Below, in pieces: positions 63,039 through 64,000 of a DNA stretch of 64,000 bases. A program made the position numbers and the translations under genes. Position 1 is the stretch's first letter, and each line of letters begins with the position of its first letter. Where the stretch lies: NCBI GenBank assembly GCA_029817715.1, contig JARUPY010000045.1:558001-622000 (forward strand), written 5' to 3'. The DNA is from Melastoma dodecandrum. Taxonomy: Eukaryota > Streptophyta > Magnoliopsida > Myrtales > Melastomataceae. The notes under the pieces were generated by a model. It was not told the origin of the DNA, did no database searches, and worked only from the letters and a program-made list of their open reading frames with translations.

Positions 63039-64000
63039 GTTGAGAATCTTTAATTACGCATGATTTTCCATCATGTCTTGAACTTATTTGTTGTCATTGA
63101 TATAATCCTCGCGTTTATCAAGTACATATTATTATTTACTAATCATTTTTCTATCTTGACGTTTTCGCATGTGAAAATGCAATCTCGGTAATTCGAGTGA
63201 CGTTCGGGACATATTGAAGGTCGGCGGGTTCAAACACTTCACATCGTTCGCCTCCGTTTTCCAACTTCAAGATGATGCACGATGGACCATAGTGGAAATG
63301 CTCCAGGCGGTCCCAACCTTCATTAAAGGTACAAAGGGGAGGTACGGGCCTCCCCGAATTTTTATTTAAGCCCACATGTAACGGGTCGTGGGCCCAAGTG
63401 CATAGGCCCACGATCACCACCCTTCCCCGCTCACTTTGATCTAAATAATTGTCTGTGTCTGTCCGCATGCCTTAGGCCCATAGGTTTATCGTCGCATGCT
63501 GTTTGCAAAGCAAATAAACATGAGTTCGGGCCCAAAAGCCCGAATCGGGTCCAACGCCCGTAAATCAGAAACATGAGTCCGGAGTGATGCCCGGATCGGG
63601 TCCAACACCCGTTAATCAAAAGCAAACTTTTTGGGAGCAAACGCCACCTTTTCGCATGTTTAGATGTAAGAGTTAGTAATTAGGAATCTCCGAATCTACT
63701 CTGGTTTTCCGACTTAAACCAAGCTTTTATAATTAAGTCGGTGGCGACTCCGTAATAGTTTACCTAGGTTAAACAACAACACATTTTTACGAAGTCATTT
63801 TGGATGAGGAACTGACGACACGAGCCGCTCTTGGAACCTCCTGAAGCTTCCTCCTCGGGCCATGCGCTTCTTTTCGCCCGTCGCCTCTTAAGGAGCATGG
63901 AGACGATCGGCGAAGAGTCTGGGCAGACCCGGTCAGGAATCGAAGGAGGGACCACCCTAGTCATTTTCGCAGTGTTCGACGCTCGAGTCGCGACGCCGAC
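63039..64000. other. Repeat-like terminal region, no gene recognised
   Basis: Contains two related blocks, CGAATCGGGTCCAACGCCCG (63541) and CGGATCGGGTCCAACACCCG (63592), and the inverted relative of 60680-60740. The minus frames at 63151-63468 and 63764-63964 have no recognisable domain. The window ends inside this region. Confidence 0.35.

Overview
This is a plant nuclear window. The signs are genes with many GT-AG introns, AT-rich intergenic DNA, LTR retrotransposons, and plant-only families (CDPK kinase, TIR-NBS-LRR receptor, STIG1-like peptide, DUF724/Agenet protein). A TIR-type NLR points to a eudicot. The style of the TNL recalls Myrtales, but that is a weak inference.

Layout. 0.2-4.6 kb: a decayed, internally deleted Ty3/gypsy element on the minus strand. 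5.0-7.0 kb: two related tiny minus-strand genes ending in F-P-V-x2-Q-L-S-R-L. 7.3-11.8 kb: a decayed Ty1/copia element with a candidate TSD, inserted just past the 3' end of a DUF724/Agenet gene (11.9-15.4 kb, minus). 15.6-17.2 kb (minus): a GT31 beta-1,3-galactosyltransferase with a GC-AG intron. It is divergent from a tRNA wybutosine-synthesizing TYW3-kelch-TYW2 fusion gene (18.1-23.6 kb, plus). 24.1-26.7 kb (minus): a calcium-dependent protein kinase convergent with the TYW gene, with a 23-nt frameshifting loss in its kinase domain. 27 kb: a possible TRIM. 28.6-31.7 kb: an intron-bearing NAD-malic enzyme pseudogene. 32.7-43.3 kb: a nearly complete Athila-type gypsy element with perfect TSDs. 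45.0-48.3 kb: a complete TIR-NBS-LRR gene. 48.5-49.4 kb: a segmental copy of the TYW/CDPK 3' ends. 50.0-51.4 kb: a non-autonomous hAT-like element with an 8-bp TSD. 52.7-56.7 kb: two tandem copies of a block made of the TNL 3' LRR exon plus an antisense Cys-rich secreted peptide gene. 59.2 kb: a STIG1-like gene. The last 4 kb is repeat-like and has no gene I can name.

I assembled the main gene models by hand from splice sites, and the summed coding lengths close in frame: DUF724 592 aa, galactosyltransferase 358 aa, TYW 1020 aa, TNL 1006 aa. The CDPK closes only if 23 nt are restored. The most unusual material is at 44.9-56.8 kb. There an NLR 3' exon and an antisense Cys-rich peptide have been duplicated together, and a piece of the TYW/CDPK locus some 25 kb away has been pasted against the NLR 3' end at a short microhomology.
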